From assembly GCA_028692545.1 (NCBI GenBank), contig JAQUXC010000007.1:1-57935 (forward strand): a DNA stretch of 57,935 nucleotides. Direction: 5' to 3'. The position numbers were made by a program, and so were the translations under genes. Source of the DNA: Patescibacteria group bacterium. GTDB taxonomy: Bacteria > Patescibacteriota > Patescibacteriia > UBA1558 > S5-K13. Positions 33,356 through 41,855 of the stretch are shown piece by piece (the first letter of the stretch is position 1; the number at the start of each line of letters is the position of its first letter). Under the pieces are notes generated by a model. The model had not been told where the DNA came from. It made no database searches and saw only the letters and a list, made by a program, of their open reading frames with translations.

Positions 33356-33868
33356 TTATTTATTCATAATTTCAATTGCTTTTTTTATTTCTTCTTTTAT
33401 TCCAAGTATACAATCATAATGTCCTACTTCTTCACTATCTACCCAAGCAAAATCAGTAAATGAATCTTTTTCTAATATCACATCTCCATTTTTATATTTT
33501 GCAACAAACTTTATCATAATAACTGGTGTCTCGTTGCTTCTTATATATGCAACGCTATTTATATAATACAAATCGTCATAAATCTCTAGGCCTGATTCTT
33601 CTAACACCTCTCTTTTTAATAATTTTTCTAATTCATTTTCAAAATCAAGCACATCCCCATTTAATCTTGTAGGATTATTTATATCTAAATCACGCCATTC
33701 CAATTTTCCACCACAAACACAATATTTATCAGGATGAACTTTTTCTCTTTTATCCCTTTTTAAAATCAAACATTTTTTGTCACTTTCTCTATAAACAATT
33801 ACATTTGCAACAAAATAAAAAAGCTTGTCTTTTTTTGCATTATCTAAACTAATTTTTAATGCTTTCAT
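33356..33868 (-). CDS. Nudix hydrolase with an expanded Nudix box
   Basis: A 170-residue Nudix protein outside the island. REVLEESGL (86-94) is the catalytic core, and CGGKLEW (52-58) is the usual start of the box, but about 18 residues (WRDLDINNPTRLNGDVLDF region) are inserted between them, so the box is split by a loop. CxC before the GG (residues 50-52) is unusual. The C-terminal DFAWVDSEEV strand is normal for the fold. It is flanked by an orphan exported protein and the DUF4012 protein. Substrate unknown. Confidence 0.85.
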   Translation of the reverse strand: MKALKISLDNAKKDKLFYFVANVIVYRESDKKCLILKRDKREKVHPDKYCVCGGKLEWRDLDINNPTRLNGDVLDFENELEKLLKREVLEESGLEIYDDLYYINSVAYIRSNETPVIMIKFVAKYKNGDVILEKDSFTDFAWVDSEEVGHYDCILGIKEEIKKAIEIMNK

Positions 33869-33926
33869 AATATTTTAAATTTAAAATAAAAAACCACAAA
33901 AGTGGAAAATATTTTTAAAAAATATA

Positions 33927-36851
33927 CTATTTTTGAAAAACAAAACCAACCATCATATCTCTGTCAAAATCTTTTATAAAATTATTTCCTTCTATATTTG
34001 ACCACACGACTTCAAACGATTTTGGAAATATAAAATTGGATTCTATCTGAGATGAAGCTCCAGATTGCTTTTGATAATAAACAGAATAATTATCCAAACT
34101 CATTGTTTCATCTTTTTTAGAAAACAAATTTGACAATGAAAAACTACTATTTTTTTCCATGTTTATTTTGAAAGGCAATTCATATCTTAAATTTATTTCT
34201 TTTTCATCTCCCATATTCAATTCCTGCCAACCAGCAAATACTGTTTTATTGAATTCATTATAAATTTGTGTACCAGAAATTTGATCAATTGAAATTCTTC
34301 CGGAAATTTTTGATATTTCTTCATCTTCATATGATCCATATATAGGTTGCATGTATTCACTTTTAGGGAATCCTTCAAAACCATATGCTTCTATAAGTTT
34401 ACTACCAATAGGAGTATAAATTCTTATATAGTTTCTATTCTTTGTTTGAGCAAAAATGTTATCCGTTTCGGAAAAAACTCTTTTTATTTTTACAGTATCT
34501 ATAATAGTACCATTTGATAAAATATTTACATTATGAGTAATATGTTGTCTTATACTTGAGTCTGTTTTTCCACCACCAATGTTCGTATTTACAATATTCA
34601 AATAATCTTTACTTGAGTCAACAATTGATCCAGACCAACCATAACTATCTATATTTGCTTCTACGGAACTATCTGAAAAATACATTTGCACTTCTTTTTT
34701 GTCTATAGAATCCTTGAATAATGTAAGTAATTTTACATAATCCAAACTTTTATCATTCAGAACTTTGTCCAAAATTTTTCCCATCAATTCACCTATTATA
34801 GCTTTTGGCTTATCGCCTTTATCCGTAATTTCTACTGTTTGCTGTACTTCATTATAAAAATTAGAAGAATTTATTTCCATATTTCTATTTTCTAGTTGTA
34901 TAGGACCAGTAATATCCAAAAATGTTTTCATTACAGAGCTATTTAGAGCTATTACACCATCTACAGTAGAACCACCTGATTTTTCAAAATATTTTGTTAT
35001 CATACTTGCCGAAGTAGGAAAATTTGGCCACCAATTCATATCCCAAAAATTAAAATTTGGATTTATAAGCCATAAAGGTTCTGGTGAAACTATATTTTCA
35101 AAAAATCCAGCCTTATAATCATATGGTCCTCCGACAGGTACTTCTAAATTTACTATTTTCCCTTCTTTTATATCAACTATTGCAATAGATCCAATAAAGC
35201 CTCCTGTTGCACGAATTTCTGTGTCATTTTGAAATAACAACAAATATCTCTTCGTATAATCACTTCCCAAAATATCCAAACTTACATTTAGTAATGATTC
35301 TATTTTGTCTAAATTATCAATAAGTAGTGGAAGCTTTGCTTTTATAGAGATAAATTGTGCCCTGTATTGTTCTGGCAATACACTTTCATCGACAGAAGAT
35401 ATATTATTTCCCGCTTCTTTTAATTTTAATTTTGTATCACTAATATTTATAGAAATCAATCTTATTTTTTCTGTTATACTTAAATCTTCACTTTTATAAA
35501 GTTGGGAACTAATTTTTTCAGCTGCTTCTGAAAATAATTTTCCAGCGTTTAAAAGTTTTATTCCGCTATCTAATTTTTTTCCTTCACTTGGAATAAATTT
35601 CGCAATTTCTATAAGAATACTATTATAATTCGATACTTCATTTTGTGCTTCACTAAATTTTATATTTGCTTTTGAAAAATTATTTTTTGCTTCATCAAAA
35701 TTTGAATTCATTATAGAATTCAATCCATCACCAAAACTAGAATAAGCCTGTTCTGATATTCCCATTACTCTTCCTTTCACTTTATCTAAACTATTTATAA
35801 AAGACAACATTCTAATAGATAAGATACACAAAATACTTACAGCCACAAAAACAGAAACCCTTGCATAGTTTCTAAGACCCTTTCTTTTAAATAAAAGCAT
35901 TGGATCAAAATTATCTACAAAATCTCTTATTTTTTCAAATGAATTAACTTTTACTTCTTTTTCAATCTTTTTTTCATCTTTAAAATTAAATATATTTATA
36001 AATGATTTACCTAGATTATTTATTTTTATCAAAATTACAAAAATTAATTTTACAAACAATCCTATGGTAAAATTGAAAAATTTAATACAATATGCAAAAA
36101 AATTTACCGTACCTTCTCCAAATACATAAAACAATTTAAATATTTTGCTTTTTGAAGAAATATTTAAAAATTCTCTAAAATACCAAGAGGAAATATTTGA
36201 AATAGTCCGTTTTCTTGGGACATCAAATCTTACAGTTTCTACAGGAACAATATTTTCTTTTGTAACATTAATGTTAATTCTTTTAGATTGTAAATTTACT
36301 ATATATTTAGATTTTTTTCTAAATTCTTTTGATTTATTTAGCTCTATATCACCTTCTTTTATTTTGAGATTATAATTATTACTCAACAATAAATCCTCAG
36401 ACAAAACTACATCCTGATTAATCATTTTCTCCAATTCTTCAAATTTTTCATATTTATTATGTTTGTCTATTTTTGATGGAAACTTTATAGAAACTATAGA
36501 ATCATCAACATCAAAATTCATAGTTGTATTTTCTGAAATTTCTGCGTTACTCAATATATCATCCAAACTATTATCAAAATTATCGAAATCTGAATAAAAA
36601 TTAATAAAAGGTTCATCTAAAATTTCTTCATTTCTTAAATCATCATTTGGTTCTATTACTTTTACATCAGTATCTAACAACAATTCATCTTTAAATACTT
36701 TTTTTGTATTTGAACGAACAGAAAAATTACTATTTTTCTTAGCATACTTAACTTTTTTGACTGATTTGGATTTTTTATCTTTTACGGGCTGAACTATCTT
36801 CCCATTTTCTTTTAGAGAAGATTTTTTCTTTGCCTTATCAGTACTTTTCAT
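33927..36851 (-). CDS. DUF4012-containing membrane protein
   Basis: 974 residues. The first 240 are cytosolic, Lys/Asp/Asn-rich and low in complexity. Hydrophobic segments lie at about 240-280, and a single strong membrane helix at about 330-350. The outside part begins with a helical region and holds the DUF4012 core (about 530-720; DYTKRYLLLFQNDTEIRATGG, SIAIVDIKEGKIV, NWWPNFPTSASM). DUF4012 proteins of these bacteria sit with glycosyltransferases and are thought to act in surface polysaccharide attachment, as LytR-CpsA-Psr proteins do in other groups; that comparison is inference. Confidence 0.88.
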   Translation of the reverse strand: MKSTDKAKKKSSLKENGKIVQPVKDKKSKSVKKVKYAKKNSNFSVRSNTKKVFKDELLLDTDVKVIEPNDDLRNEEILDEPFINFYSDFDNFDNSLDDILSNAEISENTTMNFDVDDSIVSIKFPSKIDKHNKYEKFEELEKMINQDVVLSEDLLLSNNYNLKIKEGDIELNKSKEFRKKSKYIVNLQSKRININVTKENIVPVETVRFDVPRKRTISNISSWYFREFLNISSKSKIFKLFYVFGEGTVNFFAYCIKFFNFTIGLFVKLIFVILIKINNLGKSFINIFNFKDEKKIEKEVKVNSFEKIRDFVDNFDPMLLFKRKGLRNYARVSVFVAVSILCILSIRMLSFINSLDKVKGRVMGISEQAYSSFGDGLNSIMNSNFDEAKNNFSKANIKFSEAQNEVSNYNSILIEIAKFIPSEGKKLDSGIKLLNAGKLFSEAAEKISSQLYKSEDLSITEKIRLISINISDTKLKLKEAGNNISSVDESVLPEQYRAQFISIKAKLPLLIDNLDKIESLLNVSLDILGSDYTKRYLLLFQNDTEIRATGGFIGSIAIVDIKEGKIVNLEVPVGGPYDYKAGFFENIVSPEPLWLINPNFNFWDMNWWPNFPTSASMITKYFEKSGGSTVDGVIALNSSVMKTFLDITGPIQLENRNMEINSSNFYNEVQQTVEITDKGDKPKAIIGELMGKILDKVLNDKSLDYVKLLTLFKDSIDKKEVQMYFSDSSVEANIDSYGWSGSIVDSSKDYLNIVNTNIGGGKTDSSIRQHITHNVNILSNGTIIDTVKIKRVFSETDNIFAQTKNRNYIRIYTPIGSKLIEAYGFEGFPKSEYMQPIYGSYEDEEISKISGRISIDQISGTQIYNEFNKTVFAGWQELNMGDEKEINLRYELPFKINMEKNSSFSLSNLFSKKDETMSLDNYSVYYQKQSGASSQIESNFIFPKSFEVVWSNIEGNNFIKDFDRDMMVGFVFQK

Positions 36852-36901
36852 ATATTAAATTATACTTTATTTTATCAAAAAAACAAAATAAAATGCAAGC
36901 G

Positions 36902-38014
36902 TTATTTAACACTATTATAAATATCAATAACTTCAAAAACCATTTTTTCCCAACTATACTCCTTTAACAACATCTGTGATTTTTCTATCAATTCATTTTT
37001 TAAATTTTCATCATTTAAAATGATTTTTAACTTATTTGTCAAATCTTTTTTATCTTTTGGATCAAAATATATTACACTACTTTTTAATATTTCTGGCAAG
37101 CATGAATAATTACTCGATAAGACTATTGCGCCACATTTCATAGCCTCAAGTGGTGGCAAACCAAAACCTTCACAAAGTGACGGAAAAACATAAACACTAC
37201 ATTTCTTATATAAATACGCTAAATCTTCATCTTTAACAAATCCTGCAAAAATTATATTCTTGTAATTATTAATATTTACAAATTCTTTTAATCTTTTATA
37301 AAAATAATCCTCGCGTCCTACTAAAACTAATTTCAAACTTTTATCTTCAGAAAATTCTGAAAAAGTTTTTACTAAAAATTCTAAATTTTTGTGTGGGTAG
37401 GCGTTTCCGACATAAAGCAAAAATGGAGATTCTATACCAAGATTTTTTATAATTTCATTATTAATATTATTAATCTGTTTCAAGTCGGAAACGCCTTCGT
37501 AAGTAACTATTACTTTATCGGCATTTATCTTAAAAAAATCTACAATTTCTTTTTTTGTAAATTGAGATACGGTTATTATTTTTTTTGATTTTACTACAGC
37601 ACGATTTATTATAATTCTATATAAAATATTTTTTAAAAAATATTTTATAAGAGAAAGTGTGGTAGCTCTTCGACTTGGATATTTTGTAAGTATCAAATCA
37701 TGAATAGTAACAACAAAAGGTTTGTTGTAAAAAAATGGAACATTGAAATGTGGAAAATGAACCAAATCTGGATTTATTTTATTTAGTATTTTTGGAAGCT
37801 CAATTTGCTCTTTTATTCCATACCACGGAATATTAACAATTACTTTTTCAAAGTTTTTATTTTTAGAAATATATTTATTTTCATTTTCATAATTAATTAA
37901 AATAAAATATTTATTTTCATTATCTTGTTTTTCCAAATTCAAAATTAATTGTTCCAAGTATCTTCCAATACCAGTATTTGTTCCAAAAAATCTTGCATCA
38001 ATTGCTATTTTCAT
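36902..38014 (-). CDS. Glycosyltransferase, GT4 family
   Basis: About 370 residues from the ATG at 38014 (MKIAIDARFFGTNTGIGRYL, the usual GT4 start); twelve more N-terminal codons up to 38050 would be atypical. The GT4 E-x7-E motif is present in FPSLCEGFGLPPLEAM. A Rossmann donor domain (ILYVGNAYPHKNLEFL, VLVGREDYF) follows. It transfers a sugar from a nucleotide sugar in a surface-polysaccharide pathway. Downstream is the DUF4012 protein gene; upstream lies a 240-base gap. Confidence 0.92.
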   Translation of the reverse strand: MKIAIDARFFGTNTGIGRYLEQLILNLEKQDNENKYFILINYENENKYISKNKNFEKVIVNIPWYGIKEQIELPKILNKINPDLVHFPHFNVPFFYNKPFVVTIHDLILTKYPSRRATTLSLIKYFLKNILYRIIINRAVVKSKKIITVSQFTKKEIVDFFKINADKVIVTYEGVSDLKQINNINNEIIKNLGIESPFLLYVGNAYPHKNLEFLVKTFSEFSEDKSLKLVLVGREDYFYKRLKEFVNINNYKNIIFAGFVKDEDLAYLYKKCSVYVFPSLCEGFGLPPLEAMKCGAIVLSSNYSCLPEILKSSVIYFDPKDKKDLTNKLKIILNDENLKNELIEKSQMLLKEYSWEKMVFEVIDIYNSVK

Positions 38015-38253
38015 ATACGAATTATTATGATGCCAATATACAAATGACATACTAATTATACTAATAAATAAAATACTATTTTAATTTCCCAACTCCCAAG
38101 TCCAAAAACCCAAGTCCTAAAATATTTTCAACAAATCCTCTATTCCAGACATATGATTATTCTAATATTTTTCATCTACTTCTTTATTTTTATAAAATTT
38201 ATACATTAATATTATTTATCCGTTTTAAATTATCTTATTTAACGGATTTTATT
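38015..38253. other. Gap between two glycosyltransferase genes
   Basis: About 240 AT-rich bases without a convincing gene. TCCGTT (38219) and AACGGA (38247 area) form a weak inverted repeat after the stop of the 38254 gene, which may end its transcript. The CCCAACTCCCAAGTCC stretch at about 38086 is a short C-rich run of unknown role. Confidence 0.45.
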
Positions 38254-39429
38254 TTATAATTTATTAAACAAATTTAATATTTTTTGTGCTGATTTGTCCC
38301 AATTATTATAAAACTCTTCAGCTATTGTTTTTGATTTATAAAAATTGTATAAATTTTCATCAGTCAATAATTCATTTATAACTACATACAAATTTTCTAT
38401 ATTAAAAGCTTCAATAAGAATTGCATTGTTTTTCAAAATTTCAGGAAGTGATGAATTATTTGAGACAATTACTGGACAAGAACATGCTAGTGCTTCAATA
38501 GGTGGTAGACCAAAACCTTCATAAAATGATGGCCAAATAAAAATTTTTGCCAAATTATAAAAAGCGGGTAAATCCTCATCACTTACATAATCTACAATGA
38601 TTATTCTAGATTTTATAGTATCGCTCAAATTATTATAAAATTTTCTCCAACTTTTTTCCTTCCAACCACAAGATCCTACAATTACCAAATACACATCTTC
38701 ATTTTTTAATTTTGAAAAGGCTTTTATTATTGAAAGAATATTTTTTCTTGGCTCTTTTACTCCAACAAATAATAAAAAATTGTCCGGTAAATTATATTCT
38801 AATTTTACATTTTTCAATAAATTTTCATCCTCTATCTTACAAAATTTTTTATCAATTCCAAGTGGACTTACCAATATTTTCTCTTTTGAGACTTTGTAAA
38901 TATTTTGCAAATCCATTGATGTGTTTTCAGAAACAGCTATTAATTTATTACTTCTTTTTACAATTTTTTGAATTTTTAAAAAATCATGCCAAAGTTTTCT
39001 TTTCAAATTCAAAAACTCTCTATATTTTACAAAACTCAAATCATGAATTGTTGTTATAAGTTTTGTTTTTTTGTATTTCAAAGAACATGGATTGAAATTT
39101 GGAAGCCAAATTATATCCATTTTCTTTTTTTTGCCAGCAAATTTCAAAATATCCAGATGCGGGATATGAAACAAAAAGTTCAACAAAAAAAATACCTTAC
39201 TGGAAATTTTTTTGTGAATATAATGCACATTTTTTTTATTTTGAAAATTTAAATTTAGTGGAATATTTTTATGCCCAAAACTAAACAAAAAATATTCATT
39301 CTTATCATCAATCAACAATAGTCTTTCAAGTACATTTTTCAAATACTTTCCTACGCCACTTAGATTTTTCTGTCTCAAGGCACTCACATCTATAGCTATT
39401 TTTCTATATTTAATGTTTTGATCTTCCAT
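38254..39429 (-). CDS. Glycosyltransferase, GT4 family
   Basis: A 391-residue two-Rossmann-domain enzyme. GVGKYLKNVLERL lies in the acceptor domain; FLLFVGVKEPRKNILSIIKAF and the E-x7-E motif in WPSFYEGFGLPPIEAL lie in the donor domain, and VIVSNNSSLPEI follows. It is similar in build to the neighbouring enzymes but not a recent copy, because their acceptor domains differ. It is likely one step in the same polysaccharide pathway. Donor and acceptor are unknown. Confidence 0.92.
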   Translation of the reverse strand: MEDQNIKYRKIAIDVSALRQKNLSGVGKYLKNVLERLLLIDDKNEYFLFSFGHKNIPLNLNFQNKKNVHYIHKKISSKVFFLLNFLFHIPHLDILKFAGKKKKMDIIWLPNFNPCSLKYKKTKLITTIHDLSFVKYREFLNLKRKLWHDFLKIQKIVKRSNKLIAVSENTSMDLQNIYKVSKEKILVSPLGIDKKFCKIEDENLLKNVKLEYNLPDNFLLFVGVKEPRKNILSIIKAFSKLKNEDVYLVIVGSCGWKEKSWRKFYNNLSDTIKSRIIIVDYVSDEDLPAFYNLAKIFIWPSFYEGFGLPPIEALACSCPVIVSNNSSLPEILKNNAILIEAFNIENLYVVINELLTDENLYNFYKSKTIAEEFYNNWDKSAQKILNLFNKL

Positions 39430-39452
39430 ATTTTTTTGGCTTATTATCTAGA

Positions 39453-40556
39453 CTATAAATGGTTGCTATATTTCTCTTCTATATAATTTTTTATCTCATT
39501 TCTAAATCTCTGAATATTGAATTTCTCCGCATAATTTTTTATAAATTCGCAGTCAAAACTTTTATTTGAAAAATCCAAAATTGCCTCTGCTAGCGACTCC
39601 CAGTTCTGTTCTTCAAAAAATACACCTGTTTCACCATCTATAACTGTTTCAAGCGCTCCACCGGAGCCATAAGCTATCACAGGACATCCAGAAGCCATTG
39701 CTTCAACAGCGGATATTCCAAAATCCTCTTCTTGCGGATGAATAAATGCTTTTGCTTTTGACAAATATTTATACTTTACATCATCACTCACTTCTCCCAA
39801 AAATTCTATATTATTTTTTGAAATACTTTTTAGATAATCTACATACTTATCACCACCTCCAATAATTTTGAGTGGTAATTTTAATTGATTGAAAGCTTTT
39901 ATTGCGAGATCTACTTTTTTATATGGCCTAAGTCGTGAAACCAAAATATAATAATCTTCTTTTTTTTCACTGTAACACTTTTCAGTATCTACTGGTGGAT
40001 AAATAATTTCTGAATCTCTTTTATAATATTTTTTTATTCTTTCTGCAACAAATTTTGAATTTGCAATAAAATAATCAACTTCTTGAGCTTTTTTAAAATC
40101 CCAATGTCTCATTTTTTCTAAAATATTTATAAGAAAAAATTTCAAAAATTTTGGAAATCTCAAATCATCAACATATTCTTTCATATCACTCCACAAATAT
40201 CTAGTTGGAGTATGACAATAACAAAAGTGAACAGCATTTTTTGCTTTGCTTATTCCTTTTGCAAAAGCAGAAGTTGAAGAAAGTATTATATCGTATTTTA
40301 ACAAATCAAAACTTTCCCAAGCTTTTGGCATAAAAACCAAAAACCATTTGAAAAGCTTTGTTGCGCCTGGAATCTTTTGAATATTTGAAGTAATAATATT
40401 ACAACCTTTCAAAAATTCCTTACTCCTACGATTACAAATAAGGGTATATATTGGACTTTCAGGAAACATTTTATGAAATTCCAAAAGAACATTTTCAGCT
40501 CCACCTATTTGAAACAAATGATCATGAGTTATTGCTATTTTTTTGTTGTCTATCAT
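39453..40556 (-). CDS. Glycosyltransferase, GT4 family (mannosyltransferase-like)
   Basis: A 367-residue protein starting KKIAITHDHLFQIGGAENVL, typical of WbaZ-like GT4 enzymes, which often transfer mannose or related sugars. The donor domain has ILVSRLRPYKKVDLAI, IIGGGDKY and the E-x7-E motif EEDFGISAVEAM followed by GCPVIAYGSGGALE. Its promoter is not evident. It is the first of three GT genes reading leftwards, divergent from the small exported protein at 40697. Confidence 0.92.
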   Translation of the reverse strand: MIDNKKIAITHDHLFQIGGAENVLLEFHKMFPESPIYTLICNRRSKEFLKGCNIITSNIQKIPGATKLFKWFLVFMPKAWESFDLLKYDIILSSTSAFAKGISKAKNAVHFCYCHTPTRYLWSDMKEYVDDLRFPKFLKFFLINILEKMRHWDFKKAQEVDYFIANSKFVAERIKKYYKRDSEIIYPPVDTEKCYSEKKEDYYILVSRLRPYKKVDLAIKAFNQLKLPLKIIGGGDKYVDYLKSISKNNIEFLGEVSDDVKYKYLSKAKAFIHPQEEDFGISAVEAMASGCPVIAYGSGGALETVIDGETGVFFEEQNWESLAEAILDFSNKSFDCEFIKNYAEKFNIQRFRNEIKNYIEEKYSNHL

Positions 40557-40613
40557 AGAAAATATTATAACAATTTAAAAGAATTATAACAATTTATAAA
40601 TATTTCATAGCTA

Positions 40614-40642
40614 TTGACAAATATAACAATATATGCTAGACT
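40614..40642 (+). promoter_or_regulatory. Promoter for the 106-residue exported protein
   Basis: TTGACA (40614-40619), a 17-base spacer and TAGACT (40637-40642), with TG at the extended -10 position. Leader with TAGGAGGT four bases before the ATG. Confidence 0.65.
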
Positions 40643-40696
40643 TTTATAAACCCAAACAAAGTTTGGGAAATAACAAAAGTTACCGTAGGAGGTAAA

Positions 40697-41017
40697 ATGA
40701 AAAAGAGTATAATAATACTCATCGCAGTCCTAGTCTTGACAACAACGATGTTTGCCAAAACAAACACCACCAACCGGAAAGACGTTGAAGTCTATAAAAA
40801 GATGACTTCAGTAGAGAAAGAAACCGTTAATATATGCATATCTTTAACCCAAAAAGAAGAAGACATAAAAGAATGCAAAGAGTTGGCTCCACTACTCATC
40901 GGGATAATGAGTAACAAAGGTTGGCAAGATGCAAAAGACAAGGATAAGGCAACAAAAAATTTGATTATTTTCATAGATGAAAACAATCAAATACAAATGC
41001 AAGAAGAAAAAGCGTAA
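40697..41017 (+). CDS. Small exported protein, 106 aa, unknown function
   Basis: MKKSIIILIAVLVLTTTMFA is a textbook signal peptide with cleavage after MFA. The mature part is about 86 residues, Lys/Glu-rich, with two Cys (in NICISL and IKECKEL) that could form a disulfide. No known domain. Strong ribosome-binding site; the 16 bases before the ATG match those before the 279-residue exported protein. The end carries two hairpins. I do not recognise a family. Confidence 0.8.
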   Translation: MKKSIIILIAVLVLTTTMFAKTNTTNRKDVEVYKKMTSVEKETVNICISLTQKEEDIKECKELAPLLIGIMSNKGWQDAKDKDKATKNLIIFIDENNQIQMQEEKA

Positions 41018-41018
41018 T

Positions 41019-41086
41019 ACTAGAAGGCTCTAGTGATAATCCACTAGCCACCACTGTCAATGTGACTAGTGGATTTTATTTTTTTA
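41019..41086 (+). terminator. Double hairpin terminator after the 106-residue gene
   Basis: ACTAGA-AGGC-TCTAGT (41019-41034) is a perfect hairpin. Then AATCCACTAG (41038-41047) pairs with CTAGTGGATT (41066-41075), followed by a T-rich tract to about 41086. Confidence 0.8.
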
Positions 41087-41183
41087 AAAAACAAATTTAC
41101 TCTACAAAACTATCATTTTTAAATAAAAAAACTTAAAAAATTAATATAAAATTTCTATTTTTTATAATAAAATAATTATAATA

Positions 41184-41212
41184 TTGACAAATATACAATA
41201 ATATGATATATT
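41184..41212 (+). promoter_or_regulatory. Promoter for the 174-residue membrane protein
   Basis: TTGACA (41184-41189), a 17-base spacer and TATATT (41207-41212); AAGGAGGT lies before the ATG at 41267. Confidence 0.7.
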
Positions 41213-41266
41213 TACAAATCAGCTTTATACAAAAATTTTAAAAGCTGCTTACCTAAGGAGGTAAAA

Positions 41267-41791
41267 ATGAAAAATAATATTTTGCTCATGGTTGGCGGGT
41301 TCGTGCTCACCGTAGTTGTCATGCTGGGATTTGGTCTCATCCATATCCCACACACCACTCTTGTGAATGGGTATTTCTATTCCAAAGTCCCTGGTGTAAA
41401 AATCTACTGTCTGAACCAAATTATCAGACAGGCAGATACTGTCTGGGAATTAGATCGAATTTCAAACTATACTCGGTGGATAGACCCAAGTAATGGGAAC
41501 AGAATCTACCCACGTCAACAGAGAGTCATTGCCCTCAAAATGTTGAAACTCGCGATAAAAGATCCAAACCCAGAATGGTTTGAGTCTTCCTCTATACCAT
41601 TCGAAGAAAGAAACGGAATGGTAATAGCTTTACATTGGTCATGGGAAATTCTCTTTGATCAAAACCCAAAAAACCATGCCAAAGTTCTGAAAATGGTGGA
41701 AAAGTATTACCAAAAATACGAATACACCAAAAATGAGGAGGAAAAATATTTGTATGCAGAGATTGCTTCGGCAAAGCCAGGCGAACTCTAA
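41267..41791 (+). CDS. Orphan membrane-anchored protein, 174 aa
   Basis: The N-terminal membrane helix (about 5-27, LMVGGFVLTVVVMLGFGLI) is followed by a soluble outside domain with many aromatic residues (NGYFYSKVPGVKIYCLNQII, WELDRISNYTRWIDPS, MVIALHWSWEILFDQNP). No motif I can name. Strong ribosome-binding site, own promoter and a GC-rich terminator. Visibly higher G+C than the glycosyltransferase genes around it. It shares its architecture, though not its sequence, with the 106- and 279-residue orphans. Confidence 0.78.
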   Translation: MKNNILLMVGGFVLTVVVMLGFGLIHIPHTTLVNGYFYSKVPGVKIYCLNQIIRQADTVWELDRISNYTRWIDPSNGNRIYPRQQRVIALKMLKLAIKDPNPEWFESSSIPFEERNGMVIALHWSWEILFDQNPKNHAKVLKMVEKYYQKYEYTKNEEEKYLYAEIASAKPGEL

Positions 41792-41807
41792 CATAAAAAA
41801 ACAATAA

Positions 41808-41834
41808 AAGGCGCTCCCCACAAAGGAGCGCCTT
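41808..41834. terminator. Bidirectional terminator between the 174-aa gene and the sugar transferase
   Basis: AAGGCGCTCC (41808-41817) pairs with GGAGCGCCTT (41825-41834). On the minus strand it is followed by a TTTTATTGTTTTTTT-like tract and should end the sugar transferase gene. Confidence 0.85.
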
Positions 41835-41855
41835 AAACTTTATATAAACCAAAAA

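Noticed and set aside
36145-36375. Plus-strand frames inside the DUF4012 gene and the glycosyltransferase genes
   Set aside because: They are AT-rich shadows, low in complexity (Phe/Ser/Leu runs), with no start signals.
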